A DNA stretch of 64,000 nucleotides from Stropharia rugosoannulata (taxonomy: Eukaryota; Basidiomycota; Agaricomycetes; Agaricales; Strophariaceae), in contig JANCIK010000010.1 of the NCBI GenBank assembly GCA_028532985.1, forward strand, positions 2,914,001 to 2,978,000, read 5' to 3'. Every line of letters begins with the position of its first letter. Position 1 is the first letter of the stretch. The translations under genes and the position numbers were made by a program. Below the pieces are notes generated by a model. That model was given only the letters and a program-made list of their open reading frames with translations, was not told the DNA's origin and searched no databases. Shown here in pieces: positions 12,022 to 24,539 of the stretch.

Positions 12022-12432
12022 GATGTAATCGACGTAATTCCGTGCTTACCTGGCATTGCCTTAGCCAGCATTGGTCGAGAGGTGCAGATGAACATAATTC
12101 ATTGTTGAAAATGGGGAAAGAAAAAAGAAGATACCGTGAGCGAGCCTCTCAACTATTCACAACGGTAATTGAAAGGATTTGATCCTAAAGCCGGGCGAGT
12201 GTCTGTAGGTATTTGTTAGGGGCGATACCATCGAAAAAATGTTTTTCCTTGGACCAATGACCGGCCCCTCTACGAAGGTATACTAAATGGTACATTTACT
12301 ATTAAGTGGTCCTGGGGTGCTTGCTAGGCTCCGTATAACGCTCGCTATTATGGTCGAAATCATTGAACACCTCTCGCAGAGTCGTCATCTTGACTTTTAC
12401 CTGCAATAGTATTAGAATTAGAATTAACTTCA
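12022..12432. other. Intergenic between convergent genes
   Basis: AT-rich 3' flanks of the peptidase and the DUF6534 gene. No feature was recognised. Confidence 0.5.
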
Positions 12433-13846
12433 TCAGTGACTATGAATAAATCTCACACTTTGATTAGACATAGTTTCCATGCCTGGATCTCTAGCCCTTA
12501 TTGCAGACGGTACTATAGCTGAATCAATCACATTGTTATGGCGCAAGCATGTTCTTGCATTTAATCTAAAACATTGAGAGTGGATTAGAGAAAATATTTC
12601 TCTCAGTAAGTAGACTTACGACGCCAAAAGTGTATTAGAGTACACTTTAATGTGTAGTAGAGAGACGAAAAAACTCGTAAGAGTAAAGCAGTAACATGTA
12701 CAGGGCAACTCACATCGAGCCAGAAACGAGAATACGGCGAGCCATATAACTTCAAATAAGATTATTTTAGTCTCATTTACATACTTCCGCTCAACAACAC
12801 ACATACAATTACTTGGCACTATGATGAACTAGTAGTTATATTCTCAGTCTAATATTGAGAGAGAAAGAAGTAAATACTAACAAAAGTGAGCATTAGAATA
12901 TTCCCCACTCCAGTGAGCACAGCAGTCTCTATGGTCAGATGATGAGTGCCCTAGTCTCCCATTGACTATGTTATTTTGTCAGTGTTCTTACCAGCTGTCC
13001 ACATTATGATCTGATCTATCATCCGCGCTGTCCTAAATTAAACAAAGTAAGCTGTGTCGCTGTAATGTATGGAATCTAGTTCACCTTTTGATGGACTGGG
13101 CCCTCTGCTTATGCAGATAGTAGCACAAACATGCTGCAATAATGACGTCGTTTGCCACACTGATGGATAGTATTGTTGTGAGTAGCCATGTTGCTTGGCT
13201 TTCATACTGGTGTATAGTGATCATCTCAACTCCTTTCACGGTCGCCAGGGTGTTCAATACAAGTCTAACGACAGAAAGGAACCAGCACACGACTGGGATT
13301 ACGAGTTGTCCGTTACTGACAATCCGGATACGCTGGGCAAAAAATGACTGATAGGTGCAAATATGAGACCAACACATCTGTAACTGCTCTGAATTGACAC
13401 GCCGAAAAACATACCTGAATAATAAATGAGATAATACCACTGAGTGAAATTGACGTTGACAGCGAGTTGGGTGCTCTTAACAGAAATTTGGGATCGCCGT
13501 AACCAATAATTGCGAGATAGTAGATTGATTGAGAGACGCAGATCATGTGTCCAAGTTCACAAAGCCTGATGATCGAAACCCATTTTGTTGAACTCGTAAG
13601 CAATATGAGCAGAGTGCCACTGTACGTACCATATGATGGCAACCTGAGTTAGTCCATGTTTCAGGCATTCTAAAGGCATTGGGCATAATAAATGCCACTT
13701 ACCATGCACTTTAGGGCTACTTTATCATCTGGGAAACTACTGAAGTATAGATATGCCTGAAGGGTCAGAATTCCAAAGAGGAAGAATGAAATAAAAACTC
13801 CGATAAGAAGCGCACCAAGAGTTGGCTTCACGTCGAAGATAGCCAT
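12433..13846 (-). CDS. DUF6534-type seven-helix membrane protein
   Basis: A multi-exon minus-strand gene with very short exons. It starts MAIFDVKPTLGALLIGVF and continues through LFGILTLQAYLYFSSFPDD, a canonical opening of this basidiomycete family. Later blocks are CELGHMICVSQSIYYLAI, FFAQRIRIVSNGQLVIPV, the conserved WLLTTILSISVANDVIIAA, ACLCYYLHKQRAQ, ARMIDQIIMWTAETAVLTGVG, PSNFIWLAVFSFLAR and YSNTLLASLNAR. Short GT-AG introns were placed between all of these, with phases that fit. Hydrophobicity suggests seven membrane spans and a short hydrophilic tail ending at 12433. The family is large in mushrooms and often compared with receptors, but no function is established. The start at 13846 is the only ATG before the first helix. 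Confidence 0.85.
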
Positions 13847-16800
13847 GGTGTTCAGGAGGAATGACTATTTTCAAGATACAGTAGGAGTACGCGGACTTTA
13901 TACTATTTTTCTCAATCATCAAGGCATTGAAAAACCATGAGCCACATCAAGGCAGATCTTGAAGATCATTTTTGCCTTTTCATTGCACTAAATCTGTTGT
14001 TCTGCAATGGTATCCAAATGTAGTATAACTACGACTACATATAACGCGGCGTTGCCTCAGTCCATTACTGAAGTTATTAGCGATGATTAATGTGTTTTAA
14101 AAGCAAAGTCATACGTCATCCTTTTTAATTGCCATTCTTAAGCAGTGCCAGGCTGTCAAAGTGTTATGTGTAACCTTGACGCAGCGGCAATGGCAGTGCG
14201 GGCAGATGGATAAGCCAGAGTAGTAGTAGAAGAAAAAGATCTATCATGAGATGGATATGTGTGCAGTAGCTGGAACAGCGGCGTTGGGGACGAGCGATGA
14301 TGATGCATGGGCTTCTGATGGTGTCTGCGTGCCGAATAGACGATGATGAGAACGCGTACAGTTTAAATAGACCTGTGTGTAGTAGTATGTACTACATGTC
14401 GTGATTAATTTCACAAGTTTCAGGTTCTTCAATTGAGTTCTTACTGTCATTTTTAGACAACACCGATGGAATATGTCGCTCTCCAGAGTTAGGTCATTGA
14501 TTATATCAGATAAATCATTCCTAGTGCTCATCTTTCATGATGATGTTGTCATCATGTTGTTCTAATCTTGCTGGGGGGTGCAACTTCGATTTTGACTCAG
14601 GACTTGGATATGATTGAAATATGCGTTGTCGTGTAACTGAAAGCACAGGGAAGAAGGTTTTTCCCCTAGATACACTCTACATATGTACCTTGTCACCAAG
14701 AGCTGGATGCTCTGAGTCCACTGTTACCGCTATTCGCCCTGTTTTTCGCTTTATTCTTATAGCGCCTGTTCGTCAAAGCCTTTATCTTTATAAGCTTTTG
14801 CTTTAAAGAACTCATCCTTGTATTGAAATAATATCATTTACACCAATGCCAACGTGATGCAAAATGCAAAATGCGACTCAGAGCAAGTTCTAGGAAGTTC
14901 AGATCGGGAAGCTTCGACCTCGGCATGACCGAACCTTTATGTCGCCTCTGATTAAAATGAAAAATCGCGTCGCCGATCCTGCCGTCAGGTCTCCGTTGTG
15001 GTTACAGCAGGAGCGTCTAACCGGAATCTGTGCAAACCCACTGTATTGGCTTACCAATGTAGGCTCACACGTTCGCATTTTTACTCCATACATCGACCGC
15101 ACGACCACAAATTTACGGAAGACAAGCGCAGATGTACAGGGCCGCTGTGTAGTACTAGGTGTCGTGACGAAACTCGTTCTTGTTTCGGCAGAGACGACAA
15201 AAGAACAACCTCTCTCTCGGTTTGAGTTAACCATCGTATTGACCCACCAACGAATGTTAATCTCATAGCGTTTGTTGTTATTTTTTGGTGGCACGATCAT
15301 GTGAATGGGAAGAAGACCATGTCCAATATTGTCCGAGGGACCTCCGGCGAGTCTAGTTGCCCAAGGAACTCAACCTGTGGCACTGGAGTAGGACAATAAC
15401 CTACGCAGTCTTGACCCACCGCCATCGCTAGTTGTTAAGGTGAACCCGGGTATAACACCTTCCATTATACAGTCTGTGAATTTGTTACTAACTCATTTGT
15501 TAATCTGTTGAAATATTACCGCATTCGGGCGCCGTCATTCAAGCGCACCACGTCGTGTCAACATGATATATAATTTTATCTTGCACATTATGTACATAGC
15601 TTCTATTTCATCGACTGTCTTTGCCACAACCAGCCTTTCCCTATTGATTATATTCCTTTTGTCCTGTACCTAAAACTCTTACTTTCTTTACTGTATATAG
15701 TCAACTCCTCATGTATTTATATAGGGTTTAACGATAGTACAGACCTCGCGCGTTTGCGAGGGTCACTGTTCAACCCGAGTAGGCGACAGAGACACGCTTA
15801 TTCCAACATAATCTTGTGTAAGGGCGTTGGTTACAGAAGGGCGCCTAAGTTAACCCTCTTGTCCAGTCAGGTGACGCGTCTTTTATGATGACGCGTCTAC
15901 CCTGTTTTTCCCATCTTTTCTTTCTCCCATCTTCCCGTTTTCCCAGCATACCAGCGCGTTCCTCCTTGTCCTTCTTCTGGTGTTCTTTTTTCGAGTACCC
16001 TGTTTCCTTGCTACTTTCTTATATCAATTATAGGAAGTTCTTCCTCAGATATATTGTATGTAGCGGGTGCCAAACCTTGGCCAACATGTCATGGTCTACA
16101 TATGTGTTGCAACGGTGCAAGTTCTTACAGCAGGAGTGACGTCCTACTCTTGGCTGTAGTACTGCTTTATGCTTGTCCAACATGCTTGGCTATCCCTTGT
16201 CGCTGCCCTGCCCGTCTCTCTTGATGACGGCTACTGGCAGGCTTTACTACAATGATAGACAGCTTGAAGACTTTATCTTTGATATTACTTACGTCAATAG
16301 GTAAGTAAAAAAAAGCCTTGCAAGAACCGGTGGCATGGCTTCTTCAGGAGTTTTAGGCAAGTGCTGGGCCAAGAGACTAGGCAATGAGCCTTGGTCCTTG
16401 GAAAATGTGCTTCGGATGGTAGCGCCCTAGGTATGTAGACTTCACCATCGAGGAAACGTTGCTCACGGCCTTGTATTTGACTTTATTACAGTTGGATTCA
16501 TTGACTCTGAAGACCATAGATTCTAGCGTTCGGCTGGCGAAAGGTAGATCCATTGACCAAATTAGGAAATCATTTTTGTCATCAAGCGAAACAAACGTGC
16601 GAGGCAGCTTGACGGCTAAGCGTAGAGCCACAGGTGTCGTACCAAGATTTTCGCACCACCTACCCCAGAAAATCTTAGCCGCTATAATTATGCCTCGGCG
16701 TACGCAGGTGTAAAACAAGCCGATAGCGAGCGCAATAAAGAAGAAACGTCAGGAAACAGGAACCGCTTTCCGCTCCACCTCTTTCTGATACCCACATATC

Positions 16801-16926
16801 ATCCCTGCATCATTCCCTTTTTCCCCTTTCTTTATTCTTGTTCATTATCTCTGTGGCCTATAATAGTGCACTGTCCCCCGTTCTGACCACACTCATTCTT
16901 CGTACGTACCAAGCACCATATAACCC
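13847..16926. other. Long intergenic region, no supported gene
   Basis: About 3.1 kb with low coding signal. Frames at 14244-14531 (minus), 14899-15300 (minus), 14939-15268 (plus) and 16377-16718 (minus) lack motifs and exon context. The last 130 bases are CT-rich and probably form the promoter and leader of the first GH79 gene. Confidence 0.4.
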
Positions 16927-19393
16927 ATGCTTCGCCCCTTCTGGTGTGCGGCAGGACTCCTGTCTGCCTCTGCCTCACTGGCTAGAGCGCAGGTCACGGT
17001 TTACAAACAAATCCCTCTCGGGCAAACGGCGACACCGACTGACCCGGGGCAGCCAGGGCCGACGCTGCTGCCTGCTTATGACCAGACAATCCTCATCCCG
17101 CCTGCGATTCCCAATCCTCCGCCAGCGACAAACTACACTCTTCCAGTCCAGCAAAGTGCGAATGCAGTGGAGAACTTGAGCATACCTCATGTTGGCGGGG
17201 CATTCTTTGGCTTCTCAATCGAGATGTCCGTCATCAACCAAGTCTGTGAGTTGGTTTCCTTTGTGCGGTACGGAGGCTTATTGAGAACATGATGAAGTGG
17301 GGAAAAATTCGTGAGTTTACGTTATACTATAGTCAATTGACTAACTCACTTACATGTATGCGCAGTTCTCTAATACAGGTACCATTCTTGAACCTTATGG
17401 CGAACATCCAAGAGCGTGCTGGCTCCGTTCTTGTCCGTCTAGGGGGCAATACACAGGAGTTCGCCAGGATGGTCGATGAACTCCCGAATGGGCAGACAAT
17501 TGCAAAAGAAAAGGCTGAAACGCAGAAAACTGTGCGTAACCTTCTAGTTGACTGCAAGTTTTTTTTTTTAACCCAGTGTCTTCATGATCAAAGACAGAGA
17601 CGCCCGCCGTCTTGTATACGCGAGACATGTTTTATATGGCCGCGAACATCTCGACATTGGTCAACGTCAAATGGTTTGTTGGTGAGTTGTTTCCTTGCTC
17701 TGCTTCTCTCCGCGTGCACGCTTTGTAGGCGCGTGTTGCAAAATGGGGCATGTTACTGATGCTAATCGTGCACTTTTTATGATAGGTATCCCGTTCGATG
17801 ACAGCACAAATTGGCGCCTTGCTATCGTGGAGAATGCACAGGCCATCATTGGTGATAATTTGCTTGGGATGCAAGCAGGAAATGAACCTGATTATTATGG
17901 ACGGTGCGCATAATATTCGCTTCTAATCCTACATCGCTGGATACTTCTTCTGCAGCCACAAAGCTCGGCCAGAGACATACGGGCCGTACGACTACTATGG
18001 GGAGATCGCAAACCTCATTGAAACAATGGAGGCGAACCCTAACATCCCGCGCTCGAATATCCTCATCGCGCCCAGTCTGGCCAGCGGAGATTGGATGCCG
18101 GAGCAGGTCTGGGACACTGGTTTTATTCCGGCATTCCAGGACAACCTGTATGCGCTGACCGTGGAGCAGTGAGTCATATCGACTATTTATTACATGTATG
18201 CATCCTCAATATATGCGCCTGCAGCTACCCGAACAACAATTGTTTCGCTGCTTTCGGTGTTGGCTCGCCTCAGGACCCTCAGGAAAACTTCCAGAACTAC
18301 CTCAACCACAATGCAGGTATCGACCTGATCCGCATCTTCCTCAATTCGACGCGCATTGCGCAGGAGGCGGGCAAGCCGTTTATCATGTTCGAGACGAACA
18401 CTGCGACGTGTGGTGGCTTCCCTGGTGTCAGCAATAGCTACGGCGCCGCCCTTTGGGGTATCGACTACGGCATGCAGATGGCATATAGCAACTTCTCCAA
18501 TGCCCTGTTCCACGTTGGTGGCCAGAACGTGTATTACAACGTGAGTGCGCTTCGCTTATCAGGTTTGTTATGGTACGTTAAAGCATGCTGGATCAGCCTT
18601 TTACTGCACCCCCGACGAACCAGAGCACCTTCAACGAATGGACTGTGGGAGCGGTGTATTATTCTGCACTTGTTATGGCTGAGGCCTTCGGCACCTCGAA
18701 CACTTCGCGTATCGTTGACATGTGGGGCAACGCGGGCAACATTTACACACCCTCATATACAATTTACGAGAATGACGAGCTGTCCAAAGTCGCACTGTTC
18801 AACTACGTGGATGATAACACGGGCGCAAGCGACCTTAACGTGGCTATCACCGTGCAGAATGGGCAGGTTCCTCAGAGTGTCCGAGTCAAGTACGTATATG
18901 CTATTCTCGTCTGTTATCCCGTTTTGAACTTTTATGTTGCAGATACCTCGCCAGCGAATCTGTATCGTTCCGTAACATCACCTGGGCAGGGCAAACCTTT
19001 GGCGCGCATTACGAATCCGATGGACGACTTATGGGCGACCTTGATGTCGTCACCATAAACTGCGACCAGACGCTTAACACATGTACCATCCCCGTCCCCG
19101 CTCCCGGCTTCGCACTTGTATTCATGAAGGACGACGCACCAAATGCGCTTGTTGGTCAAGCTCCACAAACATTCTCAACGACCGCGCGCACGAAGGGCGG
19201 AACGGCGACTGTGGACTATTCCGTGCTCGCCACTTCGAACGGCCACTCCGGGAAGGACCGCCAGGTGCTCGGAAGTACAAGCGAGGGATCCGCACCCAGT
19301 TCAACGTCCGGACGCTCGCAGCAGCTGTGTAAAGCTGCTGCCGTCCTGTTTGGCTCTCTGGGAGCTCTGGCGGTGGGCTGGGTTATGACGTAG
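16927..19393 (+). CDS. GH79-type glycoside hydrolase (beta-glucuronidase-like), copy 1
   Basis: Nine exons (16927-17245, 17298-17310, 17366-17531, 17594-17681, 17786-17903, 17956-18168, 18225-18540, 18597-18889, 18943-19393) give 658 residues. A signal peptide is visible (MLRPFWCAAGLLSASASLARA) and a hydrophobic C-terminus (about the last 25 residues) suggests a GPI anchor. Conserved blocks are FGFSIEMSVINQV, VPFLNLMANIQERAG, VRLGGNTQEFA, and the acid/base region GMQAGNEPDYY with the Glu in NEP. They continue with the nucleophile-like FETNTATCGGF, WGIDYGMQMAYSNFS and HVGGQNVYYNPFTAPP. The C-terminal beta domain follows, from about residue 470. GH79 enzymes remove glucuronic acid or related sugars from proteoglycan-like glycans at the cell surface or outside the cell. 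One intron (17682-17785) is absent from both paralogues. Confidence 0.9.
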
Positions 19394-20142
19394 TGCCATA
19401 TTGTATGGTTTAGTGGTAATATTTAATTATACTAATTTATCTATCAGCATTCCTCTCTTGAGGAAGTGTGAATATTGAGGAATCGATGTAAGTCCTTTCG
19501 TCGCTCCGGCATAGTTCTTTTGACTTCTTTTAGATTCTCCCATGTTGTTATTTACTGGTGAATCTTGAGGTGGGTACATGTCTATGTCCGTGGCTATTTC
19601 GTAAACTCACTTTGCATCTCTATGCTACATAGACATTATGTGGGGGTCAAAGGATCTGCGTAATGAAAGTTATCGCGAAGCGACGACTTGCGCATCAATT
19701 GAACCGATGTGTCCGCGTTGTGAAACCTGTTACGACATGTGGGTGCATGCTTGACGTATGCACACAGTCAAGGTCTTTCACCTCCTCAGATTCGCCCTTC
19801 CTTTCGAACACCATCGCATATATGATCTACTTCCGCAAAGATATGATCTCGCGTTTGACAGAACGAAGATGGACCATCCCTTTACTTACGAATTATAGCG
19901 TCACTAATTAAGATCAGACCAGTTCAAGTTCTGATAGTGACTAGGTACACTTTTCTCGACATCTTCCGCGCAAATGGATGACATCGTCGAGCTCACATGG
20001 CTAACTTATGACACGCATTGAGCTCGTGTAGCATAGAGCCACTCATCCTTGGCATGCTTGGCGTTGAACAACAACAGGATGAGTAACCATCATTTTCGTT
20101 CTTCACTACTCCCTATACCCCCTGCCTTGCATACCCAGCACC
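19394..20142. other. Spacer between tandem GH79 genes
   Basis: About 750 bases holding the 3' flank of copy 1 and the promoter of copy 2. No separate gene was recognised. Confidence 0.5.
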
Positions 20143-22558
20143 ATGATTCCTCTCGCCAAGCTGGCGGTGCTCTGCAGCGCGCTCAGCACCGTGCGTGCCG
20201 TCACGGTATACGGCCAGATACCGCTCGCCCAGACACAAGCCGCGTCCGCCACGGACTCCGCAGCAGCGTCAGCACAGACGACCCTCGCAGCGTACGACAA
20301 GACGGAGCTCATCCCCCCAACGCTGCCCACAGATAACCCAGGACAGCCTGCGTATACCTTACAGCTGCAGCAGAACGCAGCACAAGTTTCAGGACTCTCG
20401 ATACCCCATGTTGGAGGCGGCTTCTGGGGCTTCTCGATCGAAATGTCGGTCATCAACCAAGTTTGTACGTGGTCGTTCTCTAGTTCTACTGCTTTGTGCT
20501 GATCTGTGGGCGACAGTGGGCAAAAATTCGTGCGTATTTGATTGCCTGGCTGTGGGAATTGTGTGTTGAACTATTTACAGCTCATTCCTGCAAGTGCCCT
20601 TCCTGAATCTCATCTCGAACCTACAAGAGCGAGCTGGCTCAGTGGTTATCCGCCTTGGAGGAAATACACAGGAGTTTGCATCGCTGGTACCCACTGATTA
20701 TATTCCCGATGGTCATACGTTTGCGAAAGAGGAGTCGGGTTCAACACAAACGGTTAGCCCCTGTAACTACATCTCGAGCGATCGGCTAACTTGCGATAGA
20801 CAAAAACTCCAGCTGTGTTATATACCGTCGATATGTTCTATATGTCATCTAACATCTCGCAACTGCTCAACGTGAAATGGTTCATGGGAATCCCTTTCAA
20901 CGATTCGGTCAATTGGCGCCTTCAGATCGCTGAGAATGCACAGACTATCCTCGGGGAGAATCTTCTCGGGCTGCAGGCAGCCAACGAACCTGATTTTTAC
21001 CAGAAGTTTGTATCCTTTTCTTATTATCATTGCAAGGAAAACACTGACCCATATGTGAAGATTCGGACGACGTGTGGAGTACAATCCCACTCTTTACTCT
21101 AACGAACTGGAGAATCTCATCCAAACAATGGATGCCAACCCACTCATCACGAATAAACATCAGCTCCTCGCACCCAGTGTCTCCGGCCAATGGACGCCTG
21201 AAGAGGTCTGGGATACCGGCTTCATTGACAAGTTTAAGGACCGCATGTATGCGTTCACAGTTGAGCAGTAAGACCCATTAATGCATTTTTCAATAATATT
21301 CACAGCTAACCTGTTTGCGAATAGCTACCCACGCGACAATTGTGCGGCGCAGTTCGGCACCGGAGGTAACATTGTCGACCCCCAATCAATCTTTGGCGAC
21401 TACCTCAACCATATGAGCCCTGTGGGTCTTAGCACCCCGTACACCAACTCGGCGAACCTGGCAGTGGCAGCTGGAAAGCCTTTCATGATGTTCGAGACAA
21501 ATTCGGCGTCCTGTGGTGGTTTCAAGGGTATCAGCGACAGCTATGGCTCTGCGCTCTGGGCCACGGATTATGGCATGCAGATGGCATTCAACAACTTTAC
21601 TCACGCGATGATGCATGTCGGTGGACAGAATGTTTTCTATAACGTAGGCGACTTCCGTCTCTTTCTAAGCGTGAATGTCATAAATTGACTGTTTTCTCTT
21701 AGCCTTTCACTGCCCCACCGACGAACCAATCGTCCTTTAACGAATGGACAGCGGGTGCTGTATACTACTCCACCATCATCCTCGCTGAAGCGTTTGGGAC
21801 GAGCAACAAGTCGCGCATAATTGATCTCTGGGGCAACAGCGGTTCAGTCTATACACCTTCGTACGCTATCTACGACGACGACAAGCTTGCACGCGTTGCA
21901 CTGTTCAATTATATTGACGACCCCACCGGCGCCAACGATTTGAATGTTGCCATTAACGTGCCTCAGGGAGTGTCGCCTTCGATCCGCGTGAAGTACGTCT
22001 TAGAACCCGAACCCCATTCTTTCTTCTGCACGTTCTGATTTGTCCCAGATATCTTTCCGCTAAGTCTGTCTCATCAAAATCTAACATAACATGGGCAGGC
22101 CAGGTATGTCACACATACATGCGAGGTTGTCCCGCACTTATTTACTCTGTTATCAGACCCTGGGCGAACAATTCCAAGTCGATGGGCGTTTCAAGGGCGA
22201 TCTCGACGTAGCCACGATTAACTGCGACACGACAAACAACACGTGCGTCGTGCCTGTCAAAGCGCCCGGGTTCGCGCTCGTGTTCATGGACGGGGCCGAG
22301 CCGCAGGTGACGCAGGGCCAGGCGACGCAGACGTTCGCAACGAGCGCGCACACTAAGGCTCACAACACGCTGGCTGTCCCATCGGAGCTGCTTGCTACTT
22401 CGAACGGACACTCAGCCATGAACCGCGACGGGAACCTAGGGAGCACGAGCGTGGGTGGCCTGCAGAACGGCGCACCACGCGTGCTCGTAGAGGGTGCCGC
22501 TGTTCTGCTTGCGCTGGCCGCGGGCGCTGTTTGGGTCGGGAACGCACTGGTTCGGTGA
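20143..22558 (+). CDS. GH79-type glycoside hydrolase, copy 2
   Basis: Nine exons (20143-20464, 20517-20529, 20581-20752, 20800-21005, 21061-21267, 21325-21643, 21703-21992, 22049-22103, 22157-22558) give 661 residues, tandem to copy 1 in the same direction. The N-terminus MIPLAKLAVLCSALSTVRA is a signal peptide, and the last 25 residues are hydrophobic, as for a GPI-anchored protein. The catalytic regions are kept: GLQAANEPDFY for the acid/base Glu and FETNSASCGGF for the nucleophile region. WATDYGMQMAFNNFT and HVGGQNVFYN follow. After the NEP motif the sequence diverges from copies 1 and 3, with FGRR in place of HKxRP. A unique intron at 22104-22156 interrupts the C-terminal beta domain. The role is as for copy 1; substrate specificity may differ. 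Confidence 0.9.
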
Positions 22559-24539
22559 AGAGAGCTGTGAAGATTATATGGACGATTTGTTGATAAGTTA
22601 AACGCACTCTCTTTTACAGACTTTTTAATTTAATATAGGTAGTTGCATTCATGATGTATGTAGCAAATCTGTGCGCGCAAGACGACGCAAAATAAGTACT
22701 TAATTATTGAACGCCTTGCGTGACGTTCTACATTCAAAGCGTTGTGTGTGGCCGGCGCTAACCTTATTTTCTTCACTGCGCCCTGAGTTCTGGAGCCGGA
22801 ATGCCCCGGTCGTACAATAATTCCTATTCGCCCGAAGTGGGGACCGCGGCATGCACATCAGAGCGCTACCGAAAGCGGCCATATATGTAGAAGTGAAAGC
22901 AGAACACGATGAGGTTGGTGTGCTACTACCGAGAACGCCAAGACAACAAATGTTCTAAATGCCTCTTGAATATCAGAGAACCTTCTACTTTCTGATTTAT
23001 GCTGTGTGCTATATTGGCTTAGAAAAACTGTCCATCTCTTTAGTCTACCTCTCTAAATATTTTTATACATCTTCGCTTCGAAGTATATGTCCCTCTGAGT
23101 GGGTTATTATTAATCTGTCTGACTGTGCAAAATCGAATGTGCAAAATCATAGGGAGTCCTCAAGGAGACCTACTGCGTCTCCCAACCCTGCGTCGTTTCC
23201 GCAGGTCCAGCCGCCGTCTCTCTGCCTGGCATTTCAAACAATTGAAAGTTAATTCCTGATTTTTTCAAATTGTTTGAACATTTACCAGTAACATTTGCGA
23301 GTATCACAGGGGCTTTTCAAATGCAGAACGTAGGGTGGAGTGTTTCGTACCACACTACAGTATACGGTATCCGGGTATCGCGACAAACCCAACAGAATCT
23401 AGATCGTATGAAACCTTTCTATCCGGGGAAGTTCAATGAATTTATCGGGTTACCGGTTGTTACCCGCAGTGGAGTACGTGGATAGATCTCGGAAGGTCCC
23501 TTGGGGCCTCGACACACATCACGCGCCCATTGATGCACACAAAGAGCAAACACATATTTCTCACTCATTTGCGGGGCCCCTTTGGTCCATAATTAAGGCA
23601 CCGCCGAGTATGCAATGCATTGAACTTGTACAGAATTGTACCCTATTGTACCTCATTAAGTATCCTGCAGTGCTGGACTTGGATTGAAAAGGGCGCACTG
23701 CCTTCGCCTGCAGGATGCCGTGCTGCGGCATGATCATGATCTTGACATGCCGATTGAATTCGAATGCTCAATTTCAATTTCCGACAACGGCAACTATCTT
23801 CAACTATCGGCAATACGACATTACGTCAAGTACGAGCATTGTGCGGTTTGTCCTTTCACCACCGCTCTGAACGGTTCTCTAGTTATCAAAACGATTGACA
23901 TGATTACATGAACCAAAAATATAGACATGTAGAGTACTTACTGAAGCGGTGACCAACATTCATTCAAGGGGAACCCTTTGTAGTATAGTAGACATATGAC
24001 CCATACCGGGTACGCGACGTTGCCAAGTACTCACGCGCCTACGCCGCAGGCAGTACAGGGACTCAACGTCTCGAGAATCGAACTGAATTAGAGGAACTAG
24101 AAAAAATGTAGTGGACCTTGGCTTGAGTCTTGGCTGAAATAGCAATTTAATCAGGTCAACTGACATATTTGAACGCAATTTGAAGGTAAGACAGGGAAGA
24201 GGAATGTTACTGGTGGAATGCTAAGGATCACTTGGACTTGTATAGGGGGACCCTTGAAGTTTGAATCATAGTCTCGTTCAGCGCTTTTGACTTGCTATTC
24301 GTACGTTTTCAAGGAAAGCCGGTAGCGCGTGGCTTCTTCTGATATTGGGACGAATGTAACTCAGTCCGAACATCTTCTTCGGACATTTAGCAATTAGTAA
24401 TGCGGATGGTGTAAGTCGAAATGAAGATCAGAGAGATTTGCCTTGATAAATGGGGATATGACATAAGCAGCCAAGGTCATTGGTAGACGAATTGCCGACA
24501 GTTCCCCAGACCAAATACTCTATCTTCTGTACCACCACC
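22559..24539. other. Intergenic, nothing recognised
   Basis: About 2.0 kb between the GH79 pair and the acyl-CoA synthetase. It contains a small imperfect inverted repeat at 23232-23278. No coding frame has family features. Confidence 0.45.
23232..23278. repeat. Small imperfect inverted repeat
   Basis: TTCAAACAATTGAAA at 23233-23247 faces TTCAAATTGTTTGAA at 23264-23278. Eleven bases of each arm are perfectly complementary and the gap is short. This could be chance in AT-rich sequence. Confidence 0.4.

Noticed and set aside
14899..15300. Overlapping long frames on both strands
   Set aside because: Open in several frames at once with no motif and no splice context; this is what chance gives in GC-balanced DNA.
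16377..16718. 113-codon minus-strand frame upstream of GH79 copy 1
   Set aside because: Some stretches look protein-like, but no family was recognised and no neighbouring exons were found.
24000..24080. Possible tRNA because of a GTTCGATTC-like string on the minus strand
   Set aside because: The flanking bases do not form a T-stem, and no acceptor or anticodon arm can be folded around it.
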